Shown one piece after another: positions 28,814 through 38,140 of a stretch of 64,000 nucleotides of DNA; within the stretch, counting starts at the first letter, position 1; the number at the start of each line of letters is the position of its first letter. Below the pieces are notes generated by a model, which worked only from the letters and a program-made list of their open reading frames with translations, ran no database searches and had not been told where the DNA came from. The translations under genes were made by a program, and so were the position numbers. Location of the stretch: positions 1,798,001-1,862,000 of the forward strand of contig NZ_CP091788.1 of the NCBI RefSeq assembly GCF_022024055.1, given 5' to 3'. Source of the DNA: Prevotella sp. E2-28. Lineage in GTDB: Bacteria; Bacteroidota; Bacteroidia; Bacteroidales; Bacteroidaceae.

Positions 28814-29731
28814 ATGAAGCAGATAAAGAATAGTATCGTGGCGGTTGCGCTGCTGCTATCGTCAGCAGCCAGTGCTCAATCTACGTGGAACGCCCGTTAC
28901 CAGAACTACATCAACCAGTATAAGGATTGTGCTATAGAGCAGATGCTGAAATGGAAAATTCCTGCCAGCATCACTTTGGCACAAGGCCTGCTGGAGAGCG
29001 GTGCCGGTGAGAGTAACCTGGCGCGCAGAGGTAATAACCATTTCGGCATCAAATGTCACGGATGGACGGGGGGAACCATCTATCAGGATGACGATAAGCG
29101 AAATGAATGCTTCCGCTCGTACAGCTCTGCTTTCGAGTCGTTCGAAGACCATTCACGCTTCCTTGCATCTGGTCAGAGATACAGAAGTCTGTTTAATCTG
29201 AAGATAACAGACTATAAAGGATGGGCTCGCGGATTGAAGGCTGCCGGCTATGCTACCAACCCCAAGTATGCCGACCGACTGATAGATATCATCCAGCTGT
29301 ATCGCCTGTATGAGTATGACACGGCTCGTTCGTATGACAAGACCATGAACAACCATACGAAAGACCACTCGAACTATGGTAAGCCGCTCCATGCTATGGG
29401 TAAGTACAACAAGAACTACTTTATCTATGCCCGCAAGGGAGATACGTTCCGTTCTATTGGCGAAGAGATTGGTATCTCGTATAAGAAGATTGCACGCTAT
29501 AATGAGCGTGACCGCGACGACCGTTTGCAGGAAGGCGAGGTAATATGGCTGAAGAAGAAACAGAAGCGTGCACCCAAGGAATACAAGAACCGTCCGCACT
29601 ATGTACGTGCAGGAGAGTCAATGTACATGATTGCTCAGAAGTATGGTATTCGTCTGGAGTCACTTTACAAGATGAACCACCTGAGTCCAGACTATGAGAT
29701 AAGAGTAGGGGATGCGTTAAAGCTGAGGTAA
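28814..29731 (+). CDS. LysM glucosaminidase (peptidoglycan hydrolase)
   Basis: The 305-residue secreted protein has a signal peptide (to about residue 21), a glucosaminidase/FlgJ-type domain (about 25-165; WKIPASITLAQGLLESGAGESNLARRGNNHFGIKC with the catalytic glutamate in LLESGAGES) and two LysM peptidoglycan-binding repeats at about 195-245 and 258-305. It should cut the glycan strand in the periplasm. Its 3' end overlaps the convergent folK gene by 15 bp. Confidence 0.93.
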   Translation: MKQIKNSIVAVALLLSSAASAQSTWNARYQNYINQYKDCAIEQMLKWKIPASITLAQGLLESGAGESNLARRGNNHFGIKCHGWTGGTIYQDDDKRNECFRSYSSAFESFEDHSRFLASGQRYRSLFNLKITDYKGWARGLKAAGYATNPKYADRLIDIIQLYRLYEYDTARSYDKTMNNHTKDHSNYGKPLHAMGKYNKNYFIYARKGDTFRSIGEEIGISYKKIARYNERDRDDRLQEGEVIWLKKKQKRAPKEYKNRPHYVRAGESMYMIAQKYGIRLESLYKMNHLSPDYEIRVGDALKLR

Positions 29732-30082
29732 GAGGTCTTGTACGTATGGGCGCTGCCAGTCGCGGAGATGATGACGGACGCCGTCATATTCCAACACATC
29801 AATGTCTATACGTACAATACCTTGCTCACGCTCTTCCAGTGTACGCCCATGACGAATCTCCATATCCTTGATTTCCTTTATCAGGGATTCAAAATCAAGA
29901 TTAGTCTGTGCTTTGACGAGTTGGTTCAAATATAAATCGGATCTCTTACTAGCTATAGGTTCAGTCCAAATAGCATCAGTATAAATTGGTGAAAAGAGTA
30001 TCTGCCCGAGGCTTGTTCGCGCTTCGGGCAGATTCTTTTCTGCTTGATAGTTGGCACCTAGTGAAAGTATTACTTGATGCAT
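29717..30082 (-). CDS. folK: Short FolK-like hydroxymethyldihydropterin pyrophosphokinase
   Basis: FolK transfers pyrophosphate to 6-hydroxymethyl-dihydropterin in folate synthesis. From ATG 30082 the product is 121 residues, against about 160 in the classical enzyme. Conserved pieces are LSLGANYQAEKN, SPIYTDAIWTEPI, LYLNQLVKAQTN and the catalytic segment IVRIDIDVLEYDG (classical RxIDLDIL). The gap is in the region after the GRxR motif, so the protein is compact rather than truncated. It starts 10 bp after the malic-enzyme stop and shares its transcript. Whether it is a full FolK or a specialised relative is open. Confidence 0.75.
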   Translation of the reverse strand: MHQVILSLGANYQAEKNLPEARTSLGQILFSPIYTDAIWTEPIASKRSDLYLNQLVKAQTNLDFESLIKEIKDMEIRHGRTLEEREQGIVRIDIDVLEYDGVRHHLRDWQRPYVQDLLPQL

Positions 30083-30092
30083 CAGATTGATT

Positions 30093-32390
30093 CTATCGTT
30101 TGTTGATTCTTGTCTTGATCTTATCCACGTAAGCATCGATAACGGCCACAGCCACGATGTTGACAACATCACGAACTGAAGCACCGAAGTCGATGAAGTG
30201 GATAGGCTTGTTCAGACCCATCTGGATGGGGCCGATGATCTCCACGTCGGCATCGAGCATCTGCAGCATCTTGTAGCTGGCACGTGCAGAGGTGAGGTTG
30301 GGGAATACGAGGGTATTCACATTCTTACCCTTGAGGCGAGTGAATGAATACTGCTCGTCGCGCAACTCCTTATTGAGGGCGAAGCTGATCTGCATCTCAC
30401 CATCGACAGCCAAATCGGGGAATTCCTTCTGCAACTTCTCTACAGCGGCACGAACCTTCGTTGCACCATCACTCTGAGAAGAACCGAAGTTAGAATGAGA
30501 AATCATAGAGATAACGGGTTTCTCGTTGAAGAAGCGAACAGCCGTAGCTGACAGCTTTGCAATATCAACAAGCGTATCGGTATCAGGATTCTCGTTCACC
30601 AGTGTATCGCCGATGTAGAGTGTTCCCTTGGGTGAATTGATGATGTGCATCGTGCCGAAGTGCTTGTATTCAGGACGAATACCAATCACCTCGTTAACAA
30701 CCTTGATGGTGTTAGAGTATTTAGTGTAGAGGCCTGTGATGAAAGCATCAGCATCGCCAGTCTCAACCATCATCATACCGAAGTAGTTGCGCTCGAACAT
30801 CTTATCGTTGGCCTCCTGGAAGGTGTAGCCGTCGCGCTGACGCTTCTCTGCCAGAACACGTGCATAACGCTCGCGGCGCTCCTGCTCGTTGGGATGACGC
30901 AGGTTGACAATCTCGATACCATCAAGATTCAAATCCAACTCCTTAGCCATCTTGGCAATCACTTCATCATTACCCAGCAGGATAGGCTGGCAGATACCCT
31001 CGCTCTTAGCCTGGACAGCAGCCTTCAGCATCGTGGGGTGAACAGCCTCAGCAAATACCACGCGCTGGGGATGTGCAGCAGCAGTAGCATAGAGCTTCTG
31101 AGTCAGCTTAGTCTCCTGACCGAGGAGTACTGAAAGTGATTTCTTATATTGACTCCAGTTGTCAATCTTCTTACGAGCCACACCACTCTTGATAGCAGCC
31201 TTTGCCACAGCGGCACTTACCTCAGAGATGAGTCGTGGGTCAACGGGTTTCGGAATAAAGTAGTCGCGTCCGAACTTCAGGTTGTTCACCTTATAAACAT
31301 CGTTCACCACGTCGGGCACAGGCTTCTTAGCCAGGTCGGCAATAGCGTGAACGGCAGCCATCTTCATCTCCTCATTGATAGCGGTAGCGTGAACATCGAG
31401 CGCACCACGGAAGATATAGGGGAAACCAATAACGTTGTTAATCTGGTTGGGATAGTCGGTACGACCTGTTGACATCAGTACATCAGGACGTGCTGCCATA
31501 GCATCCTCGTAAGTAATCTCAGGGGTGGGGTTAGCCAAAGCGAAGATTACGGGGTCTTTCGCCATAGAGCGAACCATATCCTGAGAGAGGACGTTACCCT
31601 TAGAAAGACCTACGAACACATCGGCACCATTAACAGCCTCAGCCAAAGTATGGATATCAGTACGAGAGGTAGCAAAGAATTTCTTCTGCTCGTTCAGGTC
31701 AGTACGACTAGTGCTGATAACACCCTTTGAGTCGAGCATCACGATATTCTCTTTCTGAGCACCCAGTGCCATATAGAGCTTCGTACATGAGATAGCAGCA
31801 GCACCAGCACCGTTTACAACAATGCGTACCTTGGTGATGTCCTTACCGTTTACCTCCAGTGCGTTCTTCAGACCTGCGGCACTGATAATAGCAGTACCAT
31901 GCTGGTCATCGTGCATCACGGGGATGTCGAGGGTCCTCTTCAGGCGCTCCTCAATATAGAAACACTCAGGTGCTTTGATATCTTCAAGGTTGATACCACC
32001 GAAAGTTGGAGCAATACGCTCTACAGCCTCACAAAACTTCTCAGGATCTTTTTCGTTAACCTCGATGTCGAATACGTCGATACCACCGTAAATCTTGAAA
32101 AGCAGTCCTTTACCTTCCATAACAGGTTTACCGCTCAGGGCGCCAATGTCGCCAAGTCCTAAAACGGCAGTACCGTTAGAAATAACTGCTACAAGATTAC
32201 CTTTGTCGGTGTACTTGTAAGCGTCATCTGGGTTATCCTGAATTTCCAGACAGGGGTAAGCAACACCAGGAGAATAAGCCAAGCTAAGGTCGGTTTGTGT
32301 TCTGTAAGCCTTAGTGGGCTTTACTTCAATTTTTCCTGGGCGGCCGCTCTGGTGATATTCCAATGCAGCCTCTTTAGAAATCTTTACCAT
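30093..32390 (-). CDS. maeB: NADP malic enzyme with C-terminal phosphotransacetylase domain
   Basis: The enzyme decarboxylates malate to pyruvate. The 765-residue MaeB-type fusion has the malic N domain (about 15-150), the NAD(P)-binding domain (about 160-400; [18 protein letters not shown]) and a phosphate-acetyltransferase-like domain (about 430-765) that is usually regulatory. I chose ATG 32390 ([14 protein letters not shown]) over ATG 32429 since it matches family starts and leaves the promoter outside the gene. It is transcribed with folK. Confidence 0.94.
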   Translation of the reverse strand: MVKISKEAALEYHQSGRPGKIEVKPTKAYRTQTDLSLAYSPGVAYPCLEIQDNPDDAYKYTDKGNLVAVISNGTAVLGLGDIGALSGKPVMEGKGLLFKIYGGIDVFDIEVNEKDPEKFCEAVERIAPTFGGINLEDIKAPECFYIEERLKRTLDIPVMHDDQHGTAIISAAGLKNALEVNGKDITKVRIVVNGAGAAAISCTKLYMALGAQKENIVMLDSKGVISTSRTDLNEQKKFFATSRTDIHTLAEAVNGADVFVGLSKGNVLSQDMVRSMAKDPVIFALANPTPEITYEDAMAARPDVLMSTGRTDYPNQINNVIGFPYIFRGALDVHATAINEEMKMAAVHAIADLAKKPVPDVVNDVYKVNNLKFGRDYFIPKPVDPRLISEVSAAVAKAAIKSGVARKKIDNWSQYKKSLSVLLGQETKLTQKLYATAAAHPQRVVFAEAVHPTMLKAAVQAKSEGICQPILLGNDEVIAKMAKELDLNLDGIEIVNLRHPNEQERRERYARVLAEKRQRDGYTFQEANDKMFERNYFGMMMVETGDADAFITGLYTKYSNTIKVVNEVIGIRPEYKHFGTMHIINSPKGTLYIGDTLVNENPDTDTLVDIAKLSATAVRFFNEKPVISMISHSNFGSSQSDGATKVRAAVEKLQKEFPDLAVDGEMQISFALNKELRDEQYSFTRLKGKNVNTLVFPNLTSARASYKMLQMLDADVEIIGPIQMGLNKPIHFIDFGASVRDVVNIVAVAVIDAYVDKIKTRINKR

Positions 32391-32426
32391 ACGTGTACAA
32401 TATTGAGTGAAATTAAAAATGGTATG

Positions 32427-32434
32427 CAAAATTA
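32427..32434 (-). promoter_or_regulatory. -7 box of the malic enzyme promoter
   Basis: On the minus strand this reads TAATTTTG, 36 bp upstream of the chosen start at 32390. This supports the shorter start over the one at 32429. Confidence 0.55.
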
Positions 32435-32476
32435 CAAAAAATCAGTGAAAATGCAAGCGTTTTTTAATCTTTTTAG

Positions 32477-32484
32477 TAACTTTG
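32477..32484 (+). promoter_or_regulatory. -7 box of the TetR-SGNH-MBOAT operon
   Basis: TAACTTTG matches the consensus and lies 19 bp upstream of the TetR ATG. It is divergent from the malic-enzyme promoter, only 42 bp apart. Confidence 0.6.
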
Positions 32485-32503
32485 CAGCGTAAAACTAATA
32501 CTT

Positions 32504-33133
32504 ATGCAGGAAAATAAGAATTTGTCAACATACAGACTGGGATTGAAAGGAAAAATCCTGGAAACTGCCATGAAGATGTTCGCGAAGAATGGTATCAAGG
32601 CGGTTAGGATGGATGACATTGCCCATGCGCTGAATATTTCGAAGCGCACGATGTATGAATTATACGAAAACAAGGAAGTTTTGTTGTTTGAAGGAATAAA
32701 AACGTACACGTTACGTCGAGAGGAGGAAATGGCCCATTTCGCTAAGGATAACAAGAATGTGATGGATGTCATTCTGAATGTCTATAAAGCAAAAGTGGAA
32801 GAGTTTCGCTTCACCAGCCCTCAATTCTATGATGATCTCGAGAAATATCCGAAAGTAATGGCGTTCCTAGAGCAAAATAGAAATGAGAATAGAGCCCAGC
32901 TGACTGAATTCTTGCGTAAAGGTACCTGCGAAGGTTATTTCCGTGAGGATATTAACCACGACTTGGTAACACTACTTTTCGACTCCATAGGACAGCTGTT
33001 CTTACAAAAGCGTTGGTATGCACTTTTTTCTATTGAGAGCGTATTAAATAATATCATGTTTATTTCCCTTCGTGGCATCTGTACGAATAAAGGTATCGAG
33101 GTGCTTGACAAATTCCTGAAATCACAGGCTTAA
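32504..33133 (+). CDS. TetR/AcrR-family transcriptional regulator
   Basis: The 209-residue protein has a TetR N-terminal helix-turn-helix at about residues 15-60 (KILETAMKMFAKNGIKAVRM, then IAHALNISKRTMYELYENKEVL). The C-terminal helical ligand domain is unassigned. Its stop codon TAA overlaps the ATG of the next gene by one base (TAATG), so the regulator is translationally coupled to the acyltransferase pair and probably controls that operon and possibly the divergent malic enzyme. Confidence 0.9.
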   Translation: MQENKNLSTYRLGLKGKILETAMKMFAKNGIKAVRMDDIAHALNISKRTMYELYENKEVLLFEGIKTYTLRREEEMAHFAKDNKNVMDVILNVYKAKVEEFRFTSPQFYDDLEKYPKVMAFLEQNRNENRAQLTEFLRKGTCEGYFREDINHDLVTLLFDSIGQLFLQKRWYALFSIESVLNNIMFISLRGICTNKGIEVLDKFLKSQA

Positions 33134-34551
33134 TGAACCAAATATCACGTACTTTTGTGCTGGTAGGACTGGTTGTTATCATATTGTTGGCAGCCCATTT
33201 CTTACCATCTTTCAAAATTGGCGACAACGAGTTACGTAGGGTGAATCTTTTAAGCGAGGTCATTCCTGAGCCCCATCTGGATTATGGAGCTACGGATATA
33301 CCTCAGATTCCAGATGTCCCTATGGCTCCGATAGCCTCATCTGCTGACTCATCGTTGGTTTCTGATTCCACCCTTGTTGCAGACTCTGCTGCTCAGAATA
33401 AGTCGCAGGCCGTTACCCCTCAGGGTGTAACAATGATATCCGACTATGCACAAGGGCCATCAGGCGGTATGCGCCATTTCTATGCCCAACTCTCACGCGT
33501 AAAAGAATTAAACCGCCCCGTACGTATCGCTTATTTTGGCGACTCGTTCATTGAGGGTGATATTCTTTCATGCGACCTGCGAGAACAGTTACAGACTCGT
33601 TTTGGTGGAAATGGTGTCGGATGGGTTGACTGTGCCAGTCAGGTTTTTGGTTTCCGCCAGACTGTTCACCATTCTTTCAGTGGGTTACAAGAGTATGAGG
33701 TGGTGAAAAATCCCTTCAACACAAGTGTTCAGGGCATTGCCCAACGCTATTTTGTCGTAGATGGTCCCGGCGCTTCATTCCAGTATCAAGGAGCTACCGC
33801 ACGAAAGCATCTCGGTTCTTGGCAGAAGGCCACCTTCTTCTTCCGTACACCTGGAACATTCTCACTGGCCACCCGCATCAATGGTGATACAACGATTTGT
33901 GAGCAGGTTCAGGGTGATGGGCAACTACAGATACTAACCCAGCGTTATCCATCTATGCGTAAGATTAACTATACCGTGTCGGATGCCTCAAAAGATACGT
34001 ACCTCTATGGTGTAGCGTTGGAAAGCAATCAGGGAGTTATCGTTGACAATTTCAGTATGCGAGGCTCATCAGGTATCACGTTGGGCAGCATCCCTTCTTC
34101 TGTGCTTCGTGAGTTTGCCGTCTATCGGCCTTACGACCTCATCATTGTACATTTCGGATTAAACGTAGCCAGCGAAAAGAGTCAGGCTGGTAACTATAAA
34201 GCCTATACCAATCAGATGGGACAGGTTATCAAACACCTGCGCCAGGCCTATCCGGAAGCCAGTGTACTTGTGGTAAGTATGTCTGACCGCGATCAGCGCA
34301 CCAGTGCAGGTATCCATACGATGATTGGTGTAGAATCGCTGGTAGCTTATCAGCAGATTATGGCTGCACATGAGCAGGTAGCGTTCTTCAACCTCTTTCA
34401 AGCCATGGGTGGTCGTGAGAGTATGAAGACGCTGGTTGACAAAGGATTGGCTAACAAGGACTATACCCATCTGTCGTTTGCAGGTGGACGCAAGCTGGCC
34501 ACCTATTTGGTAGAGAGCATCTTAGCAGGGTATGATAATTACAAACAGTAA
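33133..34551 (+). CDS. Membrane-anchored SGNH/GDSL hydrolase
   Basis: The 472-residue protein has one N-terminal membrane helix (about 5-25) and a periplasmic SGNH fold. The nucleophile is Ser138 in AYFGDSFIEGD, the block III asparagine is in VHFGLNVAS, and the catalytic pair is D443/H446 in DYTHLSF. Such proteins act as acetyl transfer or esterase partners of MBOAT proteins. The MBOAT gene starts 5 bp later, so the two probably O-acylate an envelope polysaccharide. Confidence 0.88.
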   Translation: MNQISRTFVLVGLVVIILLAAHFLPSFKIGDNELRRVNLLSEVIPEPHLDYGATDIPQIPDVPMAPIASSADSSLVSDSTLVADSAAQNKSQAVTPQGVTMISDYAQGPSGGMRHFYAQLSRVKELNRPVRIAYFGDSFIEGDILSCDLREQLQTRFGGNGVGWVDCASQVFGFRQTVHHSFSGLQEYEVVKNPFNTSVQGIAQRYFVVDGPGASFQYQGATARKHLGSWQKATFFFRTPGTFSLATRINGDTTICEQVQGDGQLQILTQRYPSMRKINYTVSDASKDTYLYGVALESNQGVIVDNFSMRGSSGITLGSIPSSVLREFAVYRPYDLIIVHFGLNVASEKSQAGNYKAYTNQMGQVIKHLRQAYPEASVLVVSMSDRDQRTSAGIHTMIGVESLVAYQQIMAAHEQVAFFNLFQAMGGRESMKTLVDKGLANKDYTHLSFAGGRKLATYLVESILAGYDNYKQ

Positions 34552-34556
34552 TAGCC

Positions 34557-36017
34557 ATGAGTGAACGTCTTTTGCATCTTCTGACATATCATTCAGACGA
34601 ACCGATGATTTTCTCTTCTGGTTTGTTTCTGATTGTATTCCTTTGTTTCAGTTTTATCTATATGCTCCTTCAGCGTACGCTTAACCTGCGTTTGCTGTTT
34701 GTGACAGCCTTTTCCTATTATTTTTATTACAAATCCAGCGGACTCTATTTTGGTCTTTTGGCTGTGGTGACGCTGAGCGACTTTTTTATTGCGCGTCTCA
34801 TCTCTGCACATAAGTCGAAATGGCTTGTTGCCCTGTCGTTGCTTATAGACTTAGGCTTACTTGGCTACTTTAAATATACGAATTTCTTTGCTGGCATGTG
34901 GGCGCAGATGATAGGCAGTAACTTCCAGCCTTGGGATATCTTCCTGCCTGTGGGCATCTCGTTCTTCACGTTCCAGTCTATGTCGTATGTCATTGATGTG
35001 TATCGAGGCGACTTAAAGCCCCTGCCGTCATTACTTGACTATGCCTTCTACGTGTCGTTCTTCCCACAGTTGGTAGCAGGACCTATTGTGCGAGCCCGTG
35101 ACTTTGCCCCTCAGATTCGCAAGCCCCTTGAGATTACCAAGCAGATGTTTGCGCAGGGCTGCTATTTCATTGCGATAGGTCTGTTTAAGAAAGCCGTTAT
35201 CAGCGATTATATCTCACTGAACTTCGTGGACCGCATCTTTGATAACCCCTCTTTGTATAGTGGTGTAGAGAACCTCTTGGGTGTTTATGGCTATACCCTT
35301 CAGATCTATTGCGACTTCTCCGGCTATAGTGACATGGCTATCGGCATTGCCCTGCTTTTGGGCTTCCGTTTCCCCATGAACTTCAACGCCCCTTATCGCT
35401 CTGAGAGTATCACCGACTTCTGGCGTCGCTGGCATATCTCCCTGTCATCATGGATTCGCGATTATATCTATATCTCGCTGGGAGGTAATCGTAAGGGCAA
35501 GGTGCGCCAGTATGTCAACCTGATTATCACGATGCTCTTGGGTGGACTGTGGCATGGCGCCAGTTTGAACTTCGTAGCCTGGGGCGGAATGCACGGCGTG
35601 GCGCTGGCTGTTCATAAATGGTTGCGTGAGAATGTGTTCCATCATGACAAACATTATCATAGTACAGGAATCAGATATGCAGCCTCTGTCTTGCTGACGT
35701 TCCATTTCGTGGCTTTCTGCTGGATATTCTTCCGCAACCACACCTTCGAGGGTTCGTGGACGATGCTGACGCAGATTTTTACCAACTTCCACCCTGAACT
35801 ATTCGAGCAGGTGGTTACTGGCTATTGGATTGTCTTCGCGATGATGCTCTTTGGTTATCTGACGCATTTCATCCCTGACAGTTTCCAGAATCGTATCGTC
35901 CGTGTGCTGGAGCGTGGCAGTGTAGTGCTTTGCGCGCTCCTTATCGCCTCAGTCATCTATCTGGTTATTCAGGTTAAGAGCAGTGAGATTCAGCCCTTTA
36001 TATATTTCCAGTTCTGA
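34557..36017 (+). CDS. MBOAT-family membrane O-acyltransferase (AlgI/DltB-like)
   Basis: The 486-residue polytopic membrane protein carries FLPVGISFFTFQSMSYVIDVYRG, FPQLVAGPIVRARDFAPQ, DFWRRWHISLSSWIRDYIY and the conserved active-site histidine in LGGLWHGASLNFV. It should move an acyl group from the cytoplasm across the membrane to the SGNH partner encoded just upstream. The acceptor glycan is unknown. Confidence 0.92.
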   Translation: MSERLLHLLTYHSDEPMIFSSGLFLIVFLCFSFIYMLLQRTLNLRLLFVTAFSYYFYYKSSGLYFGLLAVVTLSDFFIARLISAHKSKWLVALSLLIDLGLLGYFKYTNFFAGMWAQMIGSNFQPWDIFLPVGISFFTFQSMSYVIDVYRGDLKPLPSLLDYAFYVSFFPQLVAGPIVRARDFAPQIRKPLEITKQMFAQGCYFIAIGLFKKAVISDYISLNFVDRIFDNPSLYSGVENLLGVYGYTLQIYCDFSGYSDMAIGIALLLGFRFPMNFNAPYRSESITDFWRRWHISLSSWIRDYIYISLGGNRKGKVRQYVNLIITMLLGGLWHGASLNFVAWGGMHGVALAVHKWLRENVFHHDKHYHSTGIRYAASVLLTFHFVAFCWIFFRNHTFEGSWTMLTQIFTNFHPELFEQVVTGYWIVFAMMLFGYLTHFIPDSFQNRIVRVLERGSVVLCALLIASVIYLVIQVKSSEIQPFIYFQF

Positions 36018-36092
36018 TGCGTATGACTATAAAAAGATTTAGCGGTGTTGAATAATTTTCCATTTATTATTCCTCATTTCTAATTATTTTCG

Positions 36093-36100
36093 TACCTTTG
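36093..36100 (+). promoter_or_regulatory. -7 box of the ABC-F gene promoter
   Basis: TACCTTTG lies 45 bp upstream of the TTG start at 36146. Confidence 0.6.
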
Positions 36101-36145
36101 CAGGCCGATATAAGAATAAGTTACACCATATAATAATATAAGACA

Positions 36146-38116
36146 TTGATTTCCGTTGAAGGACTGAAAGTTGAATTTGGGGTGAAGCCCCTCTTTACTG
36201 ATGCGACCTTTGTCATCAACGACAAGGATCGTATAGCCCTTGTGGGTAAGAACGGTGCAGGCAAATCTACCATGCTCAAGATTCTTTGTGGCATGGAGAA
36301 GCCTACTGCAGGTGTTGTGAGTGTGGCCAGCGACAGTACCATTGGTTATCTGCCTCAGGTCATGATACTTCAGGACGACACCACCGTACGTCAGGAGGCC
36401 CAGAAAGCCTTCTCTGATATTCAGAAGATGGCCGACCGCATTGCGCGTATGGAGCAGCAGCTCAACGAACGTACTGATTACGAGAGCGAGGATTATATGG
36501 CGCTGGTAGAGAAATTCACTACCGAACACGAGCGTTATCAGATGCTGGGTGCCGAAGGCTATGAGGCTGAGATAGAACGCACACTTGTAGGCTTAGGATT
36601 CGAGCGTTCCGATTTCGAGCGCCCCACCAGTGAGTTCTCTGGAGGTTGGCGTATGCGTATTGAGTTGGCAAAAATTCTGCTTCGCCGTCCTGATGTGCTG
36701 TTGCTCGACGAGCCTACCAACCACCTTGACATTGAGTCTATCCAGTGGCTCGAACAGTTATTGGCCTCATGGAGTGGGGCAGTGGTACTGGTGAGTCACG
36801 ACCGCGCGTTTATTAATAATGTGTCAAACCGTACGCTGGAAATTTCCTGCGGACGTGTCATCGACTATCGTGTGAAGTACGACGAGTATGTAATACTTCG
36901 TAAGGAGCGCCGCGAACAGCAATTGCGTGCTTACGAGAACCAGCAGAAGGAGATGGCGGATATTCGCGACTTCGTAGAGCGCTTCCGCTATAAGCCCACC
37001 AAGGCCGTACAGGTGCAGCAACGCCTGCGCCAGTTGGAAAAGATGGAGATTATCGAGGTTGACGAGGTAGATAATTCTGCCATGCACCTGAAGTTCCCTC
37101 CCTGTCTGCGTAGTGGCGATTATCCCGTTATCTGCGATGAAGTGAAGAAGGCCTATAATCACGTTGTCTTTGACCATGTGAACCTCACCATCAAACGTGG
37201 TGAAAAGGTGGCTTTCGTAGGTAAGAATGGCGAGGGTAAGTCAACGCTTGTGAAGTGTATCATGGGCGAGATTCCCTTTGAGGGCTCGCTGAAGGTGGGT
37301 CACAACGTGCAGATTGGCTATTTCGCTCAGAACCAGGCACAGTTGCTCGATGAGAACCTCACCGTTTTCCAGACTATCGATAACGTAGCAAAGGGTGATA
37401 TCCGCCTGCGTATCAATGATATCCTGGGTGCCTTCATGTTTGGTGGCGAGGCCTCTGATAAGAAAGTAAAGGTGCTTAGTGGTGGCGAGCGTAGTCGCTT
37501 AGCAATGATTCGCCTGCTCCTGGAGCCTGTGAACCTGTTGATACTCGACGAGCCTACCAACCATCTTGATATGCCCTCTAAGGATGTGCTCAAGGAAGCC
37601 ATTAAGGCTTTCGACGGCACAGCTATCATCGTTTCTCACGATCGTGAGTTCCTCGATGGCCTTGTAACCAAGGTCTATGAGTTTGGCGGCGGTAAGGTGC
37701 GCGAGCATATCGGCGGCATCTACGACTTCTTAAATAATAGAGGTGAGAAGTTAGAAGTAAGAGGCGAGCGGATAGAATTCACCAAGCCTTCATCCCAATC
37801 GTCGAACCCTCCAAAACTATCTACTCCCCTCTCTCACAGAGAGGGGCAGGGGGGAGAGTCTTCTTCCTCCTATGCCGAGCGTAAGGAACAGCAGCGTCGT
37901 CAGAAGCGTGCCGAGAAGGCCGTTGAGGAAAGTGAAAAGAAAATCTCCAAGATGGAGCAACGCCTTAAGGAATTGGATGCCTTACTCTGCGACCCCAAGA
38001 ACGCCTCTGATATGACCCTTGTAACAGAATATACTGATACCAAGCGCCAGTTGGACGAAGAGGTAGAACGCTGGGAGAAGCTCTCAGAAGAAATGGAAGA
38101 AATCATAAACAGTTAA
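36146..38116 (+). CDS. ABC-F family ATPase (Uup/YheS-like), TTG start
   Basis: The 656-residue cytoplasmic protein has two ABC domains: Walker A ALVGKNGAGKST (about 31-42) with signature FSGGWRMRIELA, and FVGKNGEGKST (about 355-365) with LSGGERSRLAM. The C-terminal 60 residues form a coiled coil (AERKEQQRRQKRAEKAVEE onward). The frame opens only at 36137 after a stop, so the sole plausible start is TTG 36146, giving MISVEGLKVEF as in relatives. The linker before the coiled coil encodes a palindromic GC-rich repeat (see separate entry). It probably acts on ribosomes or in DNA repair, as Uup-type proteins do. Confidence 0.88.
   Translation: MISVEGLKVEFGVKPLFTDATFVINDKDRIALVGKNGAGKSTMLKILCGMEKPTAGVVSVASDSTIGYLPQVMILQDDTTVRQEAQKAFSDIQKMADRIARMEQQLNERTDYESEDYMALVEKFTTEHERYQMLGAEGYEAEIERTLVGLGFERSDFERPTSEFSGGWRMRIELAKILLRRPDVLLLDEPTNHLDIESIQWLEQLLASWSGAVVLVSHDRAFINNVSNRTLEISCGRVIDYRVKYDEYVILRKERREQQLRAYENQQKEMADIRDFVERFRYKPTKAVQVQQRLRQLEKMEIIEVDEVDNSAMHLKFPPCLRSGDYPVICDEVKKAYNHVVFDHVNLTIKRGEKVAFVGKNGEGKSTLVKCIMGEIPFEGSLKVGHNVQIGYFAQNQAQLLDENLTVFQTIDNVAKGDIRLRINDILGAFMFGGEASDKKVKVLSGGERSRLAMIRLLLEPVNLLILDEPTNHLDMPSKDVLKEAIKAFDGTAIIVSHDREFLDGLVTKVYEFGGGKVREHIGGIYDFLNNRGEKLEVRGERIEFTKPSSQSSNPPKLSTPLSHREGQGGESSSSYAERKEQQRRQKRAEKAVEESEKKISKMEQRLKELDALLCDPKNASDMTLVTEYTDTKRQLDEEVERWEKLSEEMEEIINS
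37826..37846. repeat. REP-like palindrome inside the ABC-F gene
   Basis: A perfect 9-bp inverted repeat (37826-37834 with 37838-37846, 3-nt loop) of C/T then A/G tracts is followed by a run of G. It lies in frame and encodes a linker reading TPLSHREGQGGES between the second ABC domain and the coiled coil. An adjacent stretch at 37743-37770 is a GAAGTTAGAAGTAAGAGG-type purine repeat. Confidence 0.55.
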
Positions 38117-38140
38117 CTATATAAATTAAAACAAAAGACA

